A stretch of 64,000 bases of DNA from Akkermansiaceae bacterium (GTDB taxonomy: Bacteria > Verrucomicrobiota > Verrucomicrobiia > Verrucomicrobiales > Akkermansiaceae). Position 1 is the first letter of the stretch. Each line of letters starts with the position of its first letter. Shown in pieces: positions 35,352-46,600 of this stretch. Below the pieces are notes generated by a model. That model was not told the DNA's origin. It searched no databases and was given only the letters and a program-made list of their open reading frames with translations. Made by a program: the position numbers and the translations under genes. The DNA lies in NCBI GenBank assembly GCA_903919975.1, contig CAIXKE010000011.1, positions 25,992 to 89,991 of the forward strand, written 5' to 3'.

Positions 35352-37352
35352 CTAAGCTTCCGGCTGCCGCAGTTTGTCTGCCGCGGATTTTTCCACTATC
35401 ATCGCGATCACTCCAAAGGTGAGCACGACGAGCATGGCGATGTAGAACCCCCAGATGGTATCCTTCCCCGCCGTGAAACCATAATTGTGGAGACCGACGC
35501 CGAGGAAGTTCACATGCCACCATGAGAAGGTGACGACGATGGCGGTGAACAGAGACGCGAAATGAAGCCCCCATTCCCGGAGGTATCCACCGAGGCGCGC
35601 GTGCAGGATGGCGAGTGTCCACAGGACAATGAGCAAAGCGCCGTTTTCCTTCGGGTCCCAACCCCAGAACCGGCCCCAAGAATAATTCGCCCAAATGCCT
35701 CCAAGCACCGTACCAACGAGCGAAAGAAACAGAGTGAAACACAACATTCCATACACCGTGCGGGTGAGGACACGGCGGAGATCTTTGTCTCCATCATCAA
35801 GACCCAAACCACGCATCAACACATACCCAGCTGATAGAAACGCACTCAGTAGTCCGGCGGAGTAACCGAGTGTGATCGTGATGACGTGCGTAGTGAGCCA
35901 GAAATTCGAGTCGAGCACCGCCACCAGCGGATCCATGTGGTCATTGGCGTCGCCGAGTTCATATCGGCGGGCGAGCACGATGAGCGCCGTGCCAAGAATC
36001 GGCGCGATGCCAAGGGCAAACCTGCGGCGCGTCAGCCACTCGATTAGCAATGAAAAGAAGACGGCCGTGGAGGCGATGAAGATGATAGTATCATAAAGAT
36101 TACCGACCGGCGGACGCTGCATGATGATACAGCGCAGGATAATGGCGATACAGCAATAAACCAGTCCCGCGACCGTCGCTCCGATGGTGATCCATGAGAA
36201 CACTCCGCCTAACGTGGTTCTCCCAAATATCCACATCCCGAGCGTGGTGAGCGTGCCGGTGAGGAAAAAAATCAAAGCATAGAGAAACCAGTTTTGTCGG
36301 TAGTAGGATGCCTCAAGTTCGATGCTCTGGTATTGGCCGCGATTCTTCGCCCGCTGCACGATGCGCTCATGCGCCTTGGCAATAGCTTCACGAAACGCCG
36401 CGTCATCACCGTCATCGCCGACGGAGCGGGCCGTGGTTTCCAGCGCGTCGATATCCTCGATGGACGTCTGCGGGTCCTTCGCTGCGCCACTCATGACGTC
36501 CATAATGGCATTTCCGGCGCTCTGCCACATTGGGTTTTTCCCATCGGCGGGCGGCAGAATAAAGAGCCCGAATTTCGCGAAATTCGAGGCATCCAGCACT
36601 TGTTCCAGCAATCCGCGCAGGCGGGGCTCGATCTCTCCACCATGGGCCTGGGATTGCTTGATCTGTTCCAGAAGTTGTGGCGCGGTGGCCATCAGCGCGC
36701 TGACGTCAGCCCGCTTGTCCGCACCACCGTTTTGGCCGGACCCACGCAACACTATCCCGGATCGGGCGAAACTGAAATACCCTAGCAAACTTTCATAGGC
36801 TTGGAGGTTCGCCGCGAGATCCACGATCTGGTTTTGGACTGGATCTCGGGACTTCGATTCGATGGCTTGATAGGACTTGGAGAGCTCGCCAAGTTTTTCG
36901 CGTCCGGGCACGATATCATTATAACTGTAGCGATCACGCCTGCCGCGGGATGGCACGCCGATGGCTTCAAGTGCGTCCGAGTTATCAATGCGGAAAGTCG
37001 GTTGTTGGATGGCGAGCGCCGGACGGAAAAGCGCATCGAGCATCCATGCCGTGGGTTTCACCCGGAGCGCTTGGCCGTCCTTTCCGGAAATCTTCATCGA
37101 GCGCGCGCCATGCAGGCTGAGCATCGTGAACCCGGCGTAAGTCGAGAGCGGCTTGATGCGTCCGCCTTCTTGAATCGGCAATGTTTCCGCAAGCTGGAGG
37201 GTTTCCGCAGACCACGGGGTGTAGCCCTTGATCTCGCGCACCTCGCCCTTGGGCGTGTTATCGATGACAACGTTGTATAGCACGGCGGCCAGTCCGCACA
37301 TAGCGAGGGCGGCGGCGATCCATCGTCCGGCGGATAATCGTTTGTTAGACAT
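35352..37352 (-). CDS. Cytochrome c synthase component CcsA/ResC
   Basis: A 666-residue membrane protein of system II cytochrome c maturation, which moves heme out and attaches it to CxxCH motifs. The N-terminal half has one TM helix and a large extracytoplasmic domain; the C-terminal half holds the CcsA core with the tryptophan-rich heme-handling WGRFWGWDPKE and conserved histidines. The large N-terminal part is longer than in Bacillus ResC. ATG at 37352 overlaps the end of resB. Confidence 0.88.
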   Translation of the reverse strand: MSNKRLSAGRWIAAALAMCGLAAVLYNVVIDNTPKGEVREIKGYTPWSAETLQLAETLPIQEGGRIKPLSTYAGFTMLSLHGARSMKISGKDGQALRVKPTAWMLDALFRPALAIQQPTFRIDNSDALEAIGVPSRGRRDRYSYNDIVPGREKLGELSKSYQAIESKSRDPVQNQIVDLAANLQAYESLLGYFSFARSGIVLRGSGQNGGADKRADVSALMATAPQLLEQIKQSQAHGGEIEPRLRGLLEQVLDASNFAKFGLFILPPADGKNPMWQSAGNAIMDVMSGAAKDPQTSIEDIDALETTARSVGDDGDDAAFREAIAKAHERIVQRAKNRGQYQSIELEASYYRQNWFLYALIFFLTGTLTTLGMWIFGRTTLGGVFSWITIGATVAGLVYCCIAIILRCIIMQRPPVGNLYDTIIFIASTAVFFSLLIEWLTRRRFALGIAPILGTALIVLARRYELGDANDHMDPLVAVLDSNFWLTTHVITITLGYSAGLLSAFLSAGYVLMRGLGLDDGDKDLRRVLTRTVYGMLCFTLFLSLVGTVLGGIWANYSWGRFWGWDPKENGALLIVLWTLAILHARLGGYLREWGLHFASLFTAIVVTFSWWHVNFLGVGLHNYGFTAGKDTIWGFYIAMLVVLTFGVIAMIVEKSAADKLRQPEA

Positions 37353-38580
37353 GGCGGTTTTTGCGTGAGGAGGAAGCGAGATAACCGCCGAATTTCGTGA
37401 GGAAGGTGACCAACATGCCGAAAGCAACGATGTAGAGGCTGTATTCCGGCCATTTATCCGCGGGATTTTTCACCACTTCAAAGACCGAATACATCCGCTG
37501 CCCCGGTCCGGACCCCGGCGGCCCGTAGCTGGCTTGGAAAAACGTGAGCCCTTCGTAACGCATCGGCTCATTCATCTGAATGGTGACCTTCGCCTCGCTA
37601 CCATTTTCGAGACGGGTGACTTTGCTCACAAACTTCGAGGGCTTCATCGTGCCGGGGTGGAATGCGGCAGTAAATTCATCGAGCTTCAACGTGAATGGCA
37701 TCGGCCACAGACGCTTGCGCATATCCACCGTGAATACGCGATCTTCATGACGGACGGTGAACGGATGGAAACTCGCTCCAGCCAAAATAAACGGCTCGGC
37801 TTTCGTTCCATCCCGGTGGACTACTCGCGCGTAACAGCCGGCGGTATTCGCCTCGGCATTGATCTCATCCGGCTTTCCCATCAAGTAGTAGCCGCCCGCA
37901 TCGCGCTCGCCGAGAGTCGGTGCACGCTCGGAAATGCCCACCGGAATCGCGTGGTTCTGATACCCTGCGATTTCAAGATCGAAGGGCAGGTTGGGAAACT
38001 TAAAAAGGCGGGACGCCCCGTCGGTTAGATCAACCAGATCCCGGCCGCGGATGACGTGGATCAAATCCGGCTTGCCGGACTTTATTTCAGCGACCTCGAC
38101 GACGTATTCGAAATAATCTTCGGCGGCGTTGCTGGTCTCCCCTTCCCCGACGGCCATATTCCCGCGCTCCGAGAAATGGTGGGCCACGCCACCGGCGACG
38201 AGCATGAAGATGATTCCAAGGTGGGAAATCAGATTGCCGACGTGTTTCCATCCCTTGCGAATGCGGATCACACCACCAAGCATGAGATTCAGCAGCAAGA
38301 GAGCTCCCGCCCAGTAACCGCCGAGCAAGGGCAACGGAACGATTTTACCTTTGATTTCCGGCAGTAGGAAAACCGACTTCCAATGGAAATATTTGTTCAA
38401 CGTCGCATAGAGTCCTTTATCGATTTGCTCAAGGGTGGCGAACCAAGTCAATAGACCTAACAATAATAACAGTATGGTGGCCAAGCCAAAACCGGAGAGC
38501 ACATCAAAGGTTTTCCCGGCGATGGATCGGCGGGGCTTCGGTTGGACGGCGGGGTCAGAAAGATTTTCCATAATCGGCAT
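37345..38580 (-). CDS. Cytochrome c biogenesis protein ResB-like
   Basis: A 411-residue membrane protein with N-terminal TM helices (GFGLATILLLLLGLLTWF; WAGALLLLNLMLGGVIRI; LISHLGIIFMLVAGG) and a large periplasmic ResB domain, ending in one more helix. ResB and CcsA form the system II heme lyase. The gene overlaps ccsA by 8 bp and follows the lipoprotein gene by 21 bp. Confidence 0.88.
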   Translation of the reverse strand: MPIMENLSDPAVQPKPRRSIAGKTFDVLSGFGLATILLLLLGLLTWFATLEQIDKGLYATLNKYFHWKSVFLLPEIKGKIVPLPLLGGYWAGALLLLNLMLGGVIRIRKGWKHVGNLISHLGIIFMLVAGGVAHHFSERGNMAVGEGETSNAAEDYFEYVVEVAEIKSGKPDLIHVIRGRDLVDLTDGASRLFKFPNLPFDLEIAGYQNHAIPVGISERAPTLGERDAGGYYLMGKPDEINAEANTAGCYARVVHRDGTKAEPFILAGASFHPFTVRHEDRVFTVDMRKRLWPMPFTLKLDEFTAAFHPGTMKPSKFVSKVTRLENGSEAKVTIQMNEPMRYEGLTFFQASYGPPGSGPGQRMYSVFEVVKNPADKWPEYSLYIVAFGMLVTFLTKFGGYLASSSRKNRHV

Positions 38581-38601
38581 GGCGGGGCGTGATACGGAAG
38601 A

Positions 38602-39189
38602 TCATTCAACGATCTTCAGACTCTTTGCAAAATTCTCCAGAATCGGCTTTGCAGCTGCCACTTCGTCCTTCGGCCCGACCATTTTCACGGTCAGGATGCG
38701 GCCATCGACCGATGCGACGACTCCTGCCAGAGCGAATCCGGATTTTGGAACCGAACCCATGCCGGATGCGTATTCACCGACAACCTCGACCCAAGTGCCA
38801 GAGGTTCCGGCGATGGACACGCTGCGGAGTTTTTCCAAGCCGACTCCATCCACGGGTTCCGCGCCGAATTGGTTGAACCAACGATTCACGTTGTCCAGCA
38901 CGCTGCCCGAAGAGATCGAGACCCAGACCTCACCCATGCCGGACTCGCCGAAGCGGTAGTTTAGCAGGCGAAGTTGGGTGGCGGGAAGCGCCAGCCAGCC
39001 GTCCGGGGTTTCACCCTTCACCGGGCTTGGCTTGGCATCGCGAAACCGCTCGTCACTGGTGGCCGAGAGCTTAGGGGAAACGTCGCGCGTGGTCGCGGCA
39101 CGGGTTTCCTTCACGACCACTTCCTTCCGCTCCTCGCAGGAGGAAATCAAAGCCAGGCAGGCAAACAAGTGTGTGGTGAGGCGATTCAC
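38602..39189 (-). CDS. Lipoprotein of the resB-ccsA operon, unknown function
   Basis: A 195-residue protein. A GTG start at 39189 gives a lipoprotein signal peptide THLFACLALISSC with the lipobox Cys. The mature part has about 40 variable residues, then a compact domain (WLALPATQLRLLNYRF, VNRWFNQFGAEP, FALAGVVASVDGRILTVKMVGP) of a type I recall from verrucomicrobial and planctomycete genomes. Position suggests an accessory role in cytochrome c maturation, unproven. Confidence 0.65.
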   Translation of the reverse strand: MNRLTTHLFACLALISSCEERKEVVVKETRAATTRDVSPKLSATSDERFRDAKPSPVKGETPDGWLALPATQLRLLNYRFGESGMGEVWVSISSGSVLDNVNRWFNQFGAEPVDGVGLEKLRSVSIAGTSGTWVEVVGEYASGMGSVPKSGFALAGVVASVDGRILTVKMVGPKDEVAAAKPILENFAKSLKIVE

Positions 39190-39392
39190 GTCGGCGGCGA
39201 TAGCCCTGCAAACAAGTCCGCGCAAGTGGAAACGAGCGGCGAAATCGGAATCCCCCGTCCAGCAGCGGCCGACATTTCAGGATTGGAATGCCGTGAAACC
39301 GGAAAATTGCGGTTGCGTTCCGAGTCACTGACAGCAGAAAGTCCGGCCAGCCATATGCGGTGCCACCCGATCCGCCATGTGCTGCGCTTTCT

Positions 39393-39998
39393 ATGAAATG
39401 GATCTATTGGCTTGGTTGGTTGTTGTTCGGTGCCGCGTTCCGAAGCTTGTTCGGCATGCGGATCATCGGCATGGAAAACCTCATCACCGAGGGACCGGTG
39501 CTGGTCGCCTCAAATCACCAGAGCTTCCTCGATCCTCCGTTGATCGGAAATCTCTACAAGGATGAGATGGTCTATTTGGCCCGCAAGACGCTCTTTACGG
39601 GCGCAACCCGCTGGCTTTACACGCAGTGGAATGCGATTCCCGTGGACCAAGACCGGCCTGACATGGCCAGTCTCAAAACAATCATCCGCAAACTCAAGGA
39701 AGGCGACCGGGTCCTGATTTTCCCAGAGGGTGAGCGCACCGTCGATGGCAACCTCGGTGAGGCGGCCCCCGGCATCGGTTTGATCGCCGTAAAATCGGGT
39801 GCGCCGATCCAGCCGGTGCGCATCTCCGGGGCACGCGAGGCCCTGCCCCGCGGCTCGAGCCGCATCCGCTTCGCCCGCATCACGGTGAGTGTCGGCAAGC
39901 CGATCTATCTGACACCCGAGGAACTCAAGGCATCCAAGGGCAAGGAGGACTACGACCGCATCGCCAAACGCATCATGGCCGCCATCGAGGCGCTTTGA
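39393..39998 (+). CDS. plsC: 1-acyl-sn-glycerol-3-phosphate acyltransferase-like
   Basis: A 201-residue acyltransferase. It has an N-terminal membrane helix, the NHx4D catalytic motif in SNHQSFLDP, and FPEGERT with the substrate-binding Glu-Gly-x-Arg. Members acylate lysophosphatidate to phosphatidate in phospholipid synthesis, though the acceptor can vary. ATG at 39393 (MKWIYW) is preferred over 39360. Divergent from the lipoprotein gene. Confidence 0.88.
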   Translation: MKWIYWLGWLLFGAAFRSLFGMRIIGMENLITEGPVLVASNHQSFLDPPLIGNLYKDEMVYLARKTLFTGATRWLYTQWNAIPVDQDRPDMASLKTIIRKLKEGDRVLIFPEGERTVDGNLGEAAPGIGLIAVKSGAPIQPVRISGAREALPRGSSRIRFARITVSVGKPIYLTPEELKASKGKEDYDRIAKRIMAAIEAL

Positions 39999-40042
39999 GA
40001 TCCGCTCAGCCCGCGACTTCTTTCTATCCCGATGCTAGGCTA

Positions 40043-40903
40043 TCAGGCATCGGCGAATTCATGGGACCGCATGCCTTCGACCGGGCGGTCCTTTTTCTGA
40101 AGGGCTTTCCGCATTTTTGCGAGCGCCGAGTTCTGCAATTGTCGGATCCGCTCGCGCGAAACGCCGAACTCGCGGCCCACATCTTCTAACAACATCGGAG
40201 TGAGGCCGTCCAGCCCGAAGCGTCCGTCGATGATCCGGCGCTCGCGCTCGTCGAGGACCGAGAGCAGATCGTCGATCTGACCGTGCAGGTTCTTCTCCGT
40301 GAGCGTTTCCAGCGGACTCATTGCGGACTCATCGCCGATGATGTCACCGTATTCAGTGGCCTCGCCATCGTTGACCGGGGCGTCCAGCGAGGTCGGCCGC
40401 AGGGCTGCCTGTTTGAGCATGGCGATCTTCTGGCGCGGCAACCCTAGCTCGGCGGCCAGTTCGTCATCGGTCGGTTCGCGGCCGAGAGCCTCAGCCAACA
40501 TCGATGCGATGCGGCGCATGCGCGCGATTTTGTCCACCATGTGGATCGGCAACCGGACCGTCTTCGACTGGTTCGCGAGCGATCGCTTCACTGCCTGCTT
40601 GATCCACCACGAACCGTAGGTTGAGAACTTGCCACCCTTTTCGGGATCAAATCGTTCGACGGCATGCATCAATCCGATATTCCCCTCGGAGATAAGGTCG
40701 CTGGTGGACACTCCGTAACCGGAGTAGTCACCGGCGATTTTGACGACCAGACGAAGATTGGCGCGGATCATGTGATCCCTCGCTACCTGGTCGCCCGCCT
40801 TGATGCGCTCGGCGAGGTCGTTTTCCTCGAAAATTGTTAGAAGCGGTGTTTTTGAAATTTCCCGCAGATAAATTTTCAAGCTGCTATCGGAGTCGAAGGC
40901 CAT
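40043..40903 (-). CDS. Sigma-70 family RNA polymerase sigma factor (group 1/2)
   Basis: A 286-residue sigma factor with regions 1.2 (LKIYLREISKTPLLTIFEEN), 2 (ANLRLVVKIAGDYSGYG, YGSWWIKQAVKRSLANQ), 3, and 4 (GREFGVSRERIRQLQNSALAK). It lacks the long region 1.1 of a full RpoD, so it resembles group 2 or short primary-type sigmas such as RpoS. ATG at 40903 (MAFDSDSS) is preferred; the upstream in-frame ORF adds 56 residues without homology. Confidence 0.9.
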   Translation of the reverse strand: MAFDSDSSLKIYLREISKTPLLTIFEENDLAERIKAGDQVARDHMIRANLRLVVKIAGDYSGYGVSTSDLISEGNIGLMHAVERFDPEKGGKFSTYGSWWIKQAVKRSLANQSKTVRLPIHMVDKIARMRRIASMLAEALGREPTDDELAAELGLPRQKIAMLKQAALRPTSLDAPVNDGEATEYGDIIGDESAMSPLETLTEKNLHGQIDDLLSVLDERERRIIDGRFGLDGLTPMLLEDVGREFGVSRERIRQLQNSALAKMRKALQKKDRPVEGMRSHEFADA

Positions 40904-41188
40904 GGTGGTGTTTGGTTGGTTACAATCAGGTATTCGCACGCGGATTCTCGTTGGATTCAACAAAAATGCATTTCCACTGAAAAAACTTTCGCGATTTTTT
41001 TTGAATCCATTTCCGCCGCCGTGACGAAGAACCATATGAGACCTGATTCCAATGATCGCGGCCGGCTTCACCTCGATTGACCAACAACCGACAACCCAAT
41101 GAAATCATGGTTCAAATCATTCGCCGGCATCCTCAACATCGCTGCACTGTCCATAGAATCTCTCAGAAATGCTTCCCGATTGCTCTGA

Positions 41189-41950
41189 ATGAGCCAATCC
41201 ATCATCCATCCTCGTTTTCATACGTCCTCGGACTGGTGGCGGGGTTTTGCAGCGCACCCATTCCATGCGGCAATGAGTGCTCCCATCTGCTTACCACACG
41301 GATCACCCTCAAGATCTTTTGGACAAATCCCACGCGCGGTCTATCATCCCGCCGACTTCAGTCATTCCCGCAATTTGAACACCCTCTACCCCACCACCTC
41401 GGACGAGATTCTGCCGCAAGTCGCGGCCGGGGAGAATGACGCGATGAAACGTTGCATCGATCGCTACGGAGCGATCGTCTGGAATGTCGTCCGACGCCAC
41501 GTCAAGGAGACGGCGGATGCCGAGGACCTAGTGCAGGAGGTTTTTACGGAGATTTGGAAAAAAGCCGCATCGTTCAATCCGAATGTCGCCAGCGAAGTCA
41601 CCTTCATCGGCATGATCACGCGCCGCCGATCAATCGATTTTCTCCGCCGCCAAGGACGCCTGCCAGGATTCGAATCGCTGGATTGCGCTGAGTCGCTACC
41701 CGATTCTCCCGAGGATCCCTCGACCATCTCCTGTCACGCGGATGCGGTAAAATCCTCCCTCGCCGTCCTACCCGAAGCAACCCGCCAACTCTTCGATCTG
41801 TTTTTTGAAAACGGATTCACCCATCCTGAAATCGCCGAGAAAACCGGGCTGCCCCTCGGAACCGTCAAGACCCGCCTCAGGCGCGGCCTCCTCACCCTGC
41901 GCGATCACCTCAGACGCGCTGGGATCACCAACACCCAAACGGCATCATGA
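41189..41950 (+). CDS. ECF RNA polymerase sigma factor
   Basis: ECF sigma with region 2 (YGAIVWNVVRRHVKETADAEDLVQEVFTEIW as DAEDLVQEVF core) and region 4 (ATRQLFDLFFENGFTHPEIA, GLPLGTVKTRLRRGLLTLR). The frame allows 253 residues from ATG 41189, but recognisable sequence begins only at about residue 70. The real start may be TTG at 41375. Its stop overlaps the next gene's ATG, and that gene encodes its anti-sigma factor. Confidence 0.9.
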   Translation: MSQSIIHPRFHTSSDWWRGFAAHPFHAAMSAPICLPHGSPSRSFGQIPRAVYHPADFSHSRNLNTLYPTTSDEILPQVAAGENDAMKRCIDRYGAIVWNVVRRHVKETADAEDLVQEVFTEIWKKAASFNPNVASEVTFIGMITRRRSIDFLRRQGRLPGFESLDCAESLPDSPEDPSTISCHADAVKSSLAVLPEATRQLFDLFFENGFTHPEIAEKTGLPLGTVKTRLRRGLLTLRDHLRRAGITNTQTAS

Positions 41951-42714
41951 TCCCATCTGATCCCGATATCCTTTTTGATGAGCTGCTCGCGGGACGCGCC
42001 ATAGGCGACATGTCTCCTGCGGAGCTGCGCGAACTCGCAGTGCTCGAGGCAGAACTCGGCTTCACGCCAGATACCGCGCTCGAACTGCTGGCCGCTTCAC
42101 TTGAGTTGAATTCTCTACCAGAAAACCTAGCCCCGCTCCCAACCGCTCTTGCCGGCCGCCTCTACCAATGGGCCGACAGTATCGAGACCCCCAGTTCTAG
42201 GAAAATCATCCAAGCCCAAGTCCCCGCCTGGAAAATCATCGCCCGCAATCCAATCAACGGTTGGGCTGCCGCAGCAGCCATCCTCATCCTCTCCTTGTTG
42301 CTGGCCCGCAAGGATGACCCTCAACCGCCCGAGAGCGCCGCCATTCGACTCCGCACCGAAGCCGTCGATCTGATCGAGCGAAAATTTGAAGGTCTCGGCA
42401 ATTTCAAACAAGCCAACGGCAAGGTCATTTGGAGCGATCAGTTCCAAAAAGGCTACATGACTCTCTCCGGCCTCCCCGTGAACGATCCTCGCCAAGCCCA
42501 ATACCAACTCTGGATCGTCGATCCCACTCGTGATGCCGATGCACCAGTCGATGGCGGAGTTTTCGACATCCCAGCTGATGGAACTCCGGCCGTCATCCCC
42601 ATCGCCGCGAAACTCGCCCTCAGCAAACCCCAAGCATTCGTGATCACTCTCGAACAGCCCGGCGGCGTCGTGAAATCGAAGCAAGAACAGGTCGTCGCAC
42701 TTGCGAAGAACTAA
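41947..42714 (+). CDS. Anti-sigma factor, RskA-like
   Basis: A 255-residue membrane protein that should hold the preceding ECF sigma. A helical N-terminal cytoplasmic region (about 1-90) precedes one TM helix (GWAAAAAILILSLLLA, about 105-120) and an extracytoplasmic RskA C-terminal domain (GYMTLSGLPVNDPRQAQYQL, FVITLEQPGGV). A HxxxCxxC zinc motif is not visible. Coupled to the sigma gene by an ATGA overlap. Confidence 0.88.
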   Translation: MIPSDPDILFDELLAGRAIGDMSPAELRELAVLEAELGFTPDTALELLAASLELNSLPENLAPLPTALAGRLYQWADSIETPSSRKIIQAQVPAWKIIARNPINGWAAAAAILILSLLLARKDDPQPPESAAIRLRTEAVDLIERKFEGLGNFKQANGKVIWSDQFQKGYMTLSGLPVNDPRQAQYQLWIVDPTRDADAPVDGGVFDIPADGTPAVIPIAAKLALSKPQAFVITLEQPGGVVKSKQEQVVALAKN

Positions 42715-42760
42715 CAAACCCAGCCGATCCATGCATCCACGCCTGATGGATTAACAACAC

Positions 42761-42797
42761 AAAAAACACCCGGCCCCCTGTGAAGAGGTCCGGGTGT
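42761..42797 (-). terminator. Terminator after the RRM gene
   Basis: Stem ACACCCGG (42766-42773) with CCGGGTGT (42790-42797). On the minus strand it is followed by TTTTTTGTG. It ends the RRM transcript and separates it from the convergent anti-sigma gene. Confidence 0.88.
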
Positions 42798-42825
42798 ATT
42801 GAAAATTCAGTTTGGTAGCACTGGA

Positions 42826-43269
42826 TTACCAGCCGCCGCCGCCTTTTGAGCTGCCGCCGCCGCCACCCTTGTAGCCACCGCCGCCGCCGCCACCCTTGTA
42901 GCCACCGCCGCCGCCGCCACCTTTGTAGCCACCGCCGCCGCCGCCACCTTTGTAGCCACCGCCGCCGCCGCCGTAGCCGCCGCCGCCGCCACCACCGCCG
43001 CCGTAGCCACCACCACCGCCGCCTGCTGGGCGTGGCTCGGATGGGTTCACGCGAAGTGGACGTCCATTGTAATCATGATTGTTGAGGGCTTCGACAGCCG
43101 CATTCAACTGCGATTGGTCGCCGAGGGTCACGAAAGCGAATCCCTTGGATTGCCCGGTTTCGCGGTCGGTGATGATTTTTACCCGTTCGACCGGTCCAAA
43201 TGCGGCAAAGAGGTCAGAAACTTCTCCTTCAGTAGCAGTGTAGGGCAAGTTGCCCACGTAGATATCCAT
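42826..43269 (-). CDS. Glycine-rich RRM RNA-binding protein
   Basis: A 147-residue protein. One RNA recognition motif (1-80) has RNP2 IYVGNL and RNP1 KGFAFVTL, followed by a tail of almost only Gly with Tyr and Lys, including four near-identical YKGGGGGGG units. This resembles cyanobacterial Rbp and plant GRP proteins, often cold-induced RNA chaperones. The 272-bp gap upstream could carry a long 5' leader. The tail's DNA repeats make length change by slippage likely. Confidence 0.93.
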   Translation of the reverse strand: MDIYVGNLPYTATEGEVSDLFAAFGPVERVKIITDRETGQSKGFAFVTLGDQSQLNAAVEALNNHDYNGRPLRVNPSEPRPAGGGGGGYGGGGGGGGGYGGGGGGYKGGGGGGGYKGGGGGGGYKGGGGGGGYKGGGGGSSKGGGGW

Positions 43270-43541
43270 TGTATTTCAGTTCTAATAACGCCGATTCATT
43301 CCACACTTTCTCAGACCGCGGCGTCAGAGATTCAATTAAGCGCGCTTACTCTGCCAAACGGCTTATAAGCGACCAGCAAAATGATCGCTCACCTGCAATA
43401 AGCAAGATTTGTTTTAAAATCCACCCTCGCAGCACGCTGCAAACGTTATACTGTAACGATTCCCACCCAAAAAATAATTCGATTTGCACGGTGATAACGA
43501 TCCGTCAACGGGCGATTTGCATCCTTCCCCAGCCGAGAAAC
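43270..43541. other. Intergenic upstream of the RRM gene
   Basis: No gene or clear signal recognised. AT-richer than its neighbours. It could hold the RRM promoter and a long 5' leader, as is common for cold-induced RNA-binding protein genes, but nothing specific supports that here. Confidence 0.3.
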
Positions 43542-43730
43542 TCAGCGGAATTGATTCTGCTCCTGCTGATAGATGTAATCGGCCCCAGCCAGCTTACCCA
43601 ACAACTCGGCGGGCTCAAGATTGTGGGTTTTCACCAGATCCTCAAGCGAATCGCAATGATTGCGCAGCTCGGTATTGACCAGCCCCACCAGTAAGTGCGG
43701 GTCCATTTGGAGAAATCCGGAAAGATCCAT
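43542..43730 (-). CDS. DUF4250 family protein
   Basis: A 62-residue protein from ATG 43730, beginning MDLSGFLQMDPHLLVGLVNT and ending YIYQQEQNQFR. The pattern of L..DP..L...VN..LR, a helical middle, and a C-terminal EQNQFR matches DUF4250. Function is unknown. It is divergent from icd across 97 bp. The longer frame upstream of 43730 runs into icd and is rejected. Confidence 0.82.
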   Translation of the reverse strand: MDLSGFLQMDPHLLVGLVNTELRNHCDSLEDLVKTHNLEPAELLGKLAGADYIYQQEQNQFR

Positions 43731-43743
43731 GTCCGGAATATGA

Positions 43744-46056
<2,313 letters not shown>

Positions 46057-46329
46057 AAAAAACAACAGAGCTATCAAGAGCAGTCCCACCGGCCCACATA
46101 ATGCTACGAAGGCGCCATGCTTCTGTGATGCGATCTGAAAATACTCAATCTACCGCGCGAAGCCCCAAGCGCTGTTGTTTTGGACCCGGACTCCGTCGAT
46201 GCCGCAGATAGCTTTGTTTCGCTTGGAGCTACTTGTTCGCCATTTGCCGGCCGCGCAAACTTTTTTCTGTAAAAGTGGCTGATGACTTTTTTAAAGGTGG
46301 TTGGTTTTGTGGTTTGAGTTTGGATTCTG
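46057..46329. other. Intergenic after icd
   Basis: No gene, RNA or terminator recognised in this stretch. The opening run of A residues follows the icd stop directly. The sequence is less GC-rich than the flanking genes and leads into an IS remnant. Confidence 0.4.
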
Positions 46330-46425
46330 TTAGTTTAAAGTGAGGTAGGTTTTGCCGGTTTCCCATGTCTCGGAGATCTCGATGAGGACGCCGGTGACGA
46401 GCCTCAGGAGCGATTCCTCGCTCGG
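46330..46425 (-). mobile_element. 3' remnant of an IS256-like transposase gene
   Basis: Reads FPSEESLLRLVTGVLIEIS followed by ETWETGKTYLTLN and a stop. This is the C-terminal end of IS256-family transposases. Upstream in frame there is only VDGL and then a stop, so just some 35 codons remain. No terminal repeat was found. The rest of the gap to htpG (46426-46600) shows nothing clear. Confidence 0.65.
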
Positions 46426-46600
46426 GAAAAGTCCGTCAACGGACTACTTCAACTGGCTCGTTCCCGAGAACGTGGATATAAAATTTTTCGCAACTTCCAA
46501 GCCATAGCATACTGGATTGCAGGCAATCTAACAATTAACGATCAGCGGTCTCATCCATCAGGACTACATGACAAAAGGCGGTGGCGATAAAAATCAAGGC

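Noticed and set aside
42840..43020. CRISPR-like regular repeats
   Set aside because: The repeats are coding (glycine tail), in frame and without spacers.
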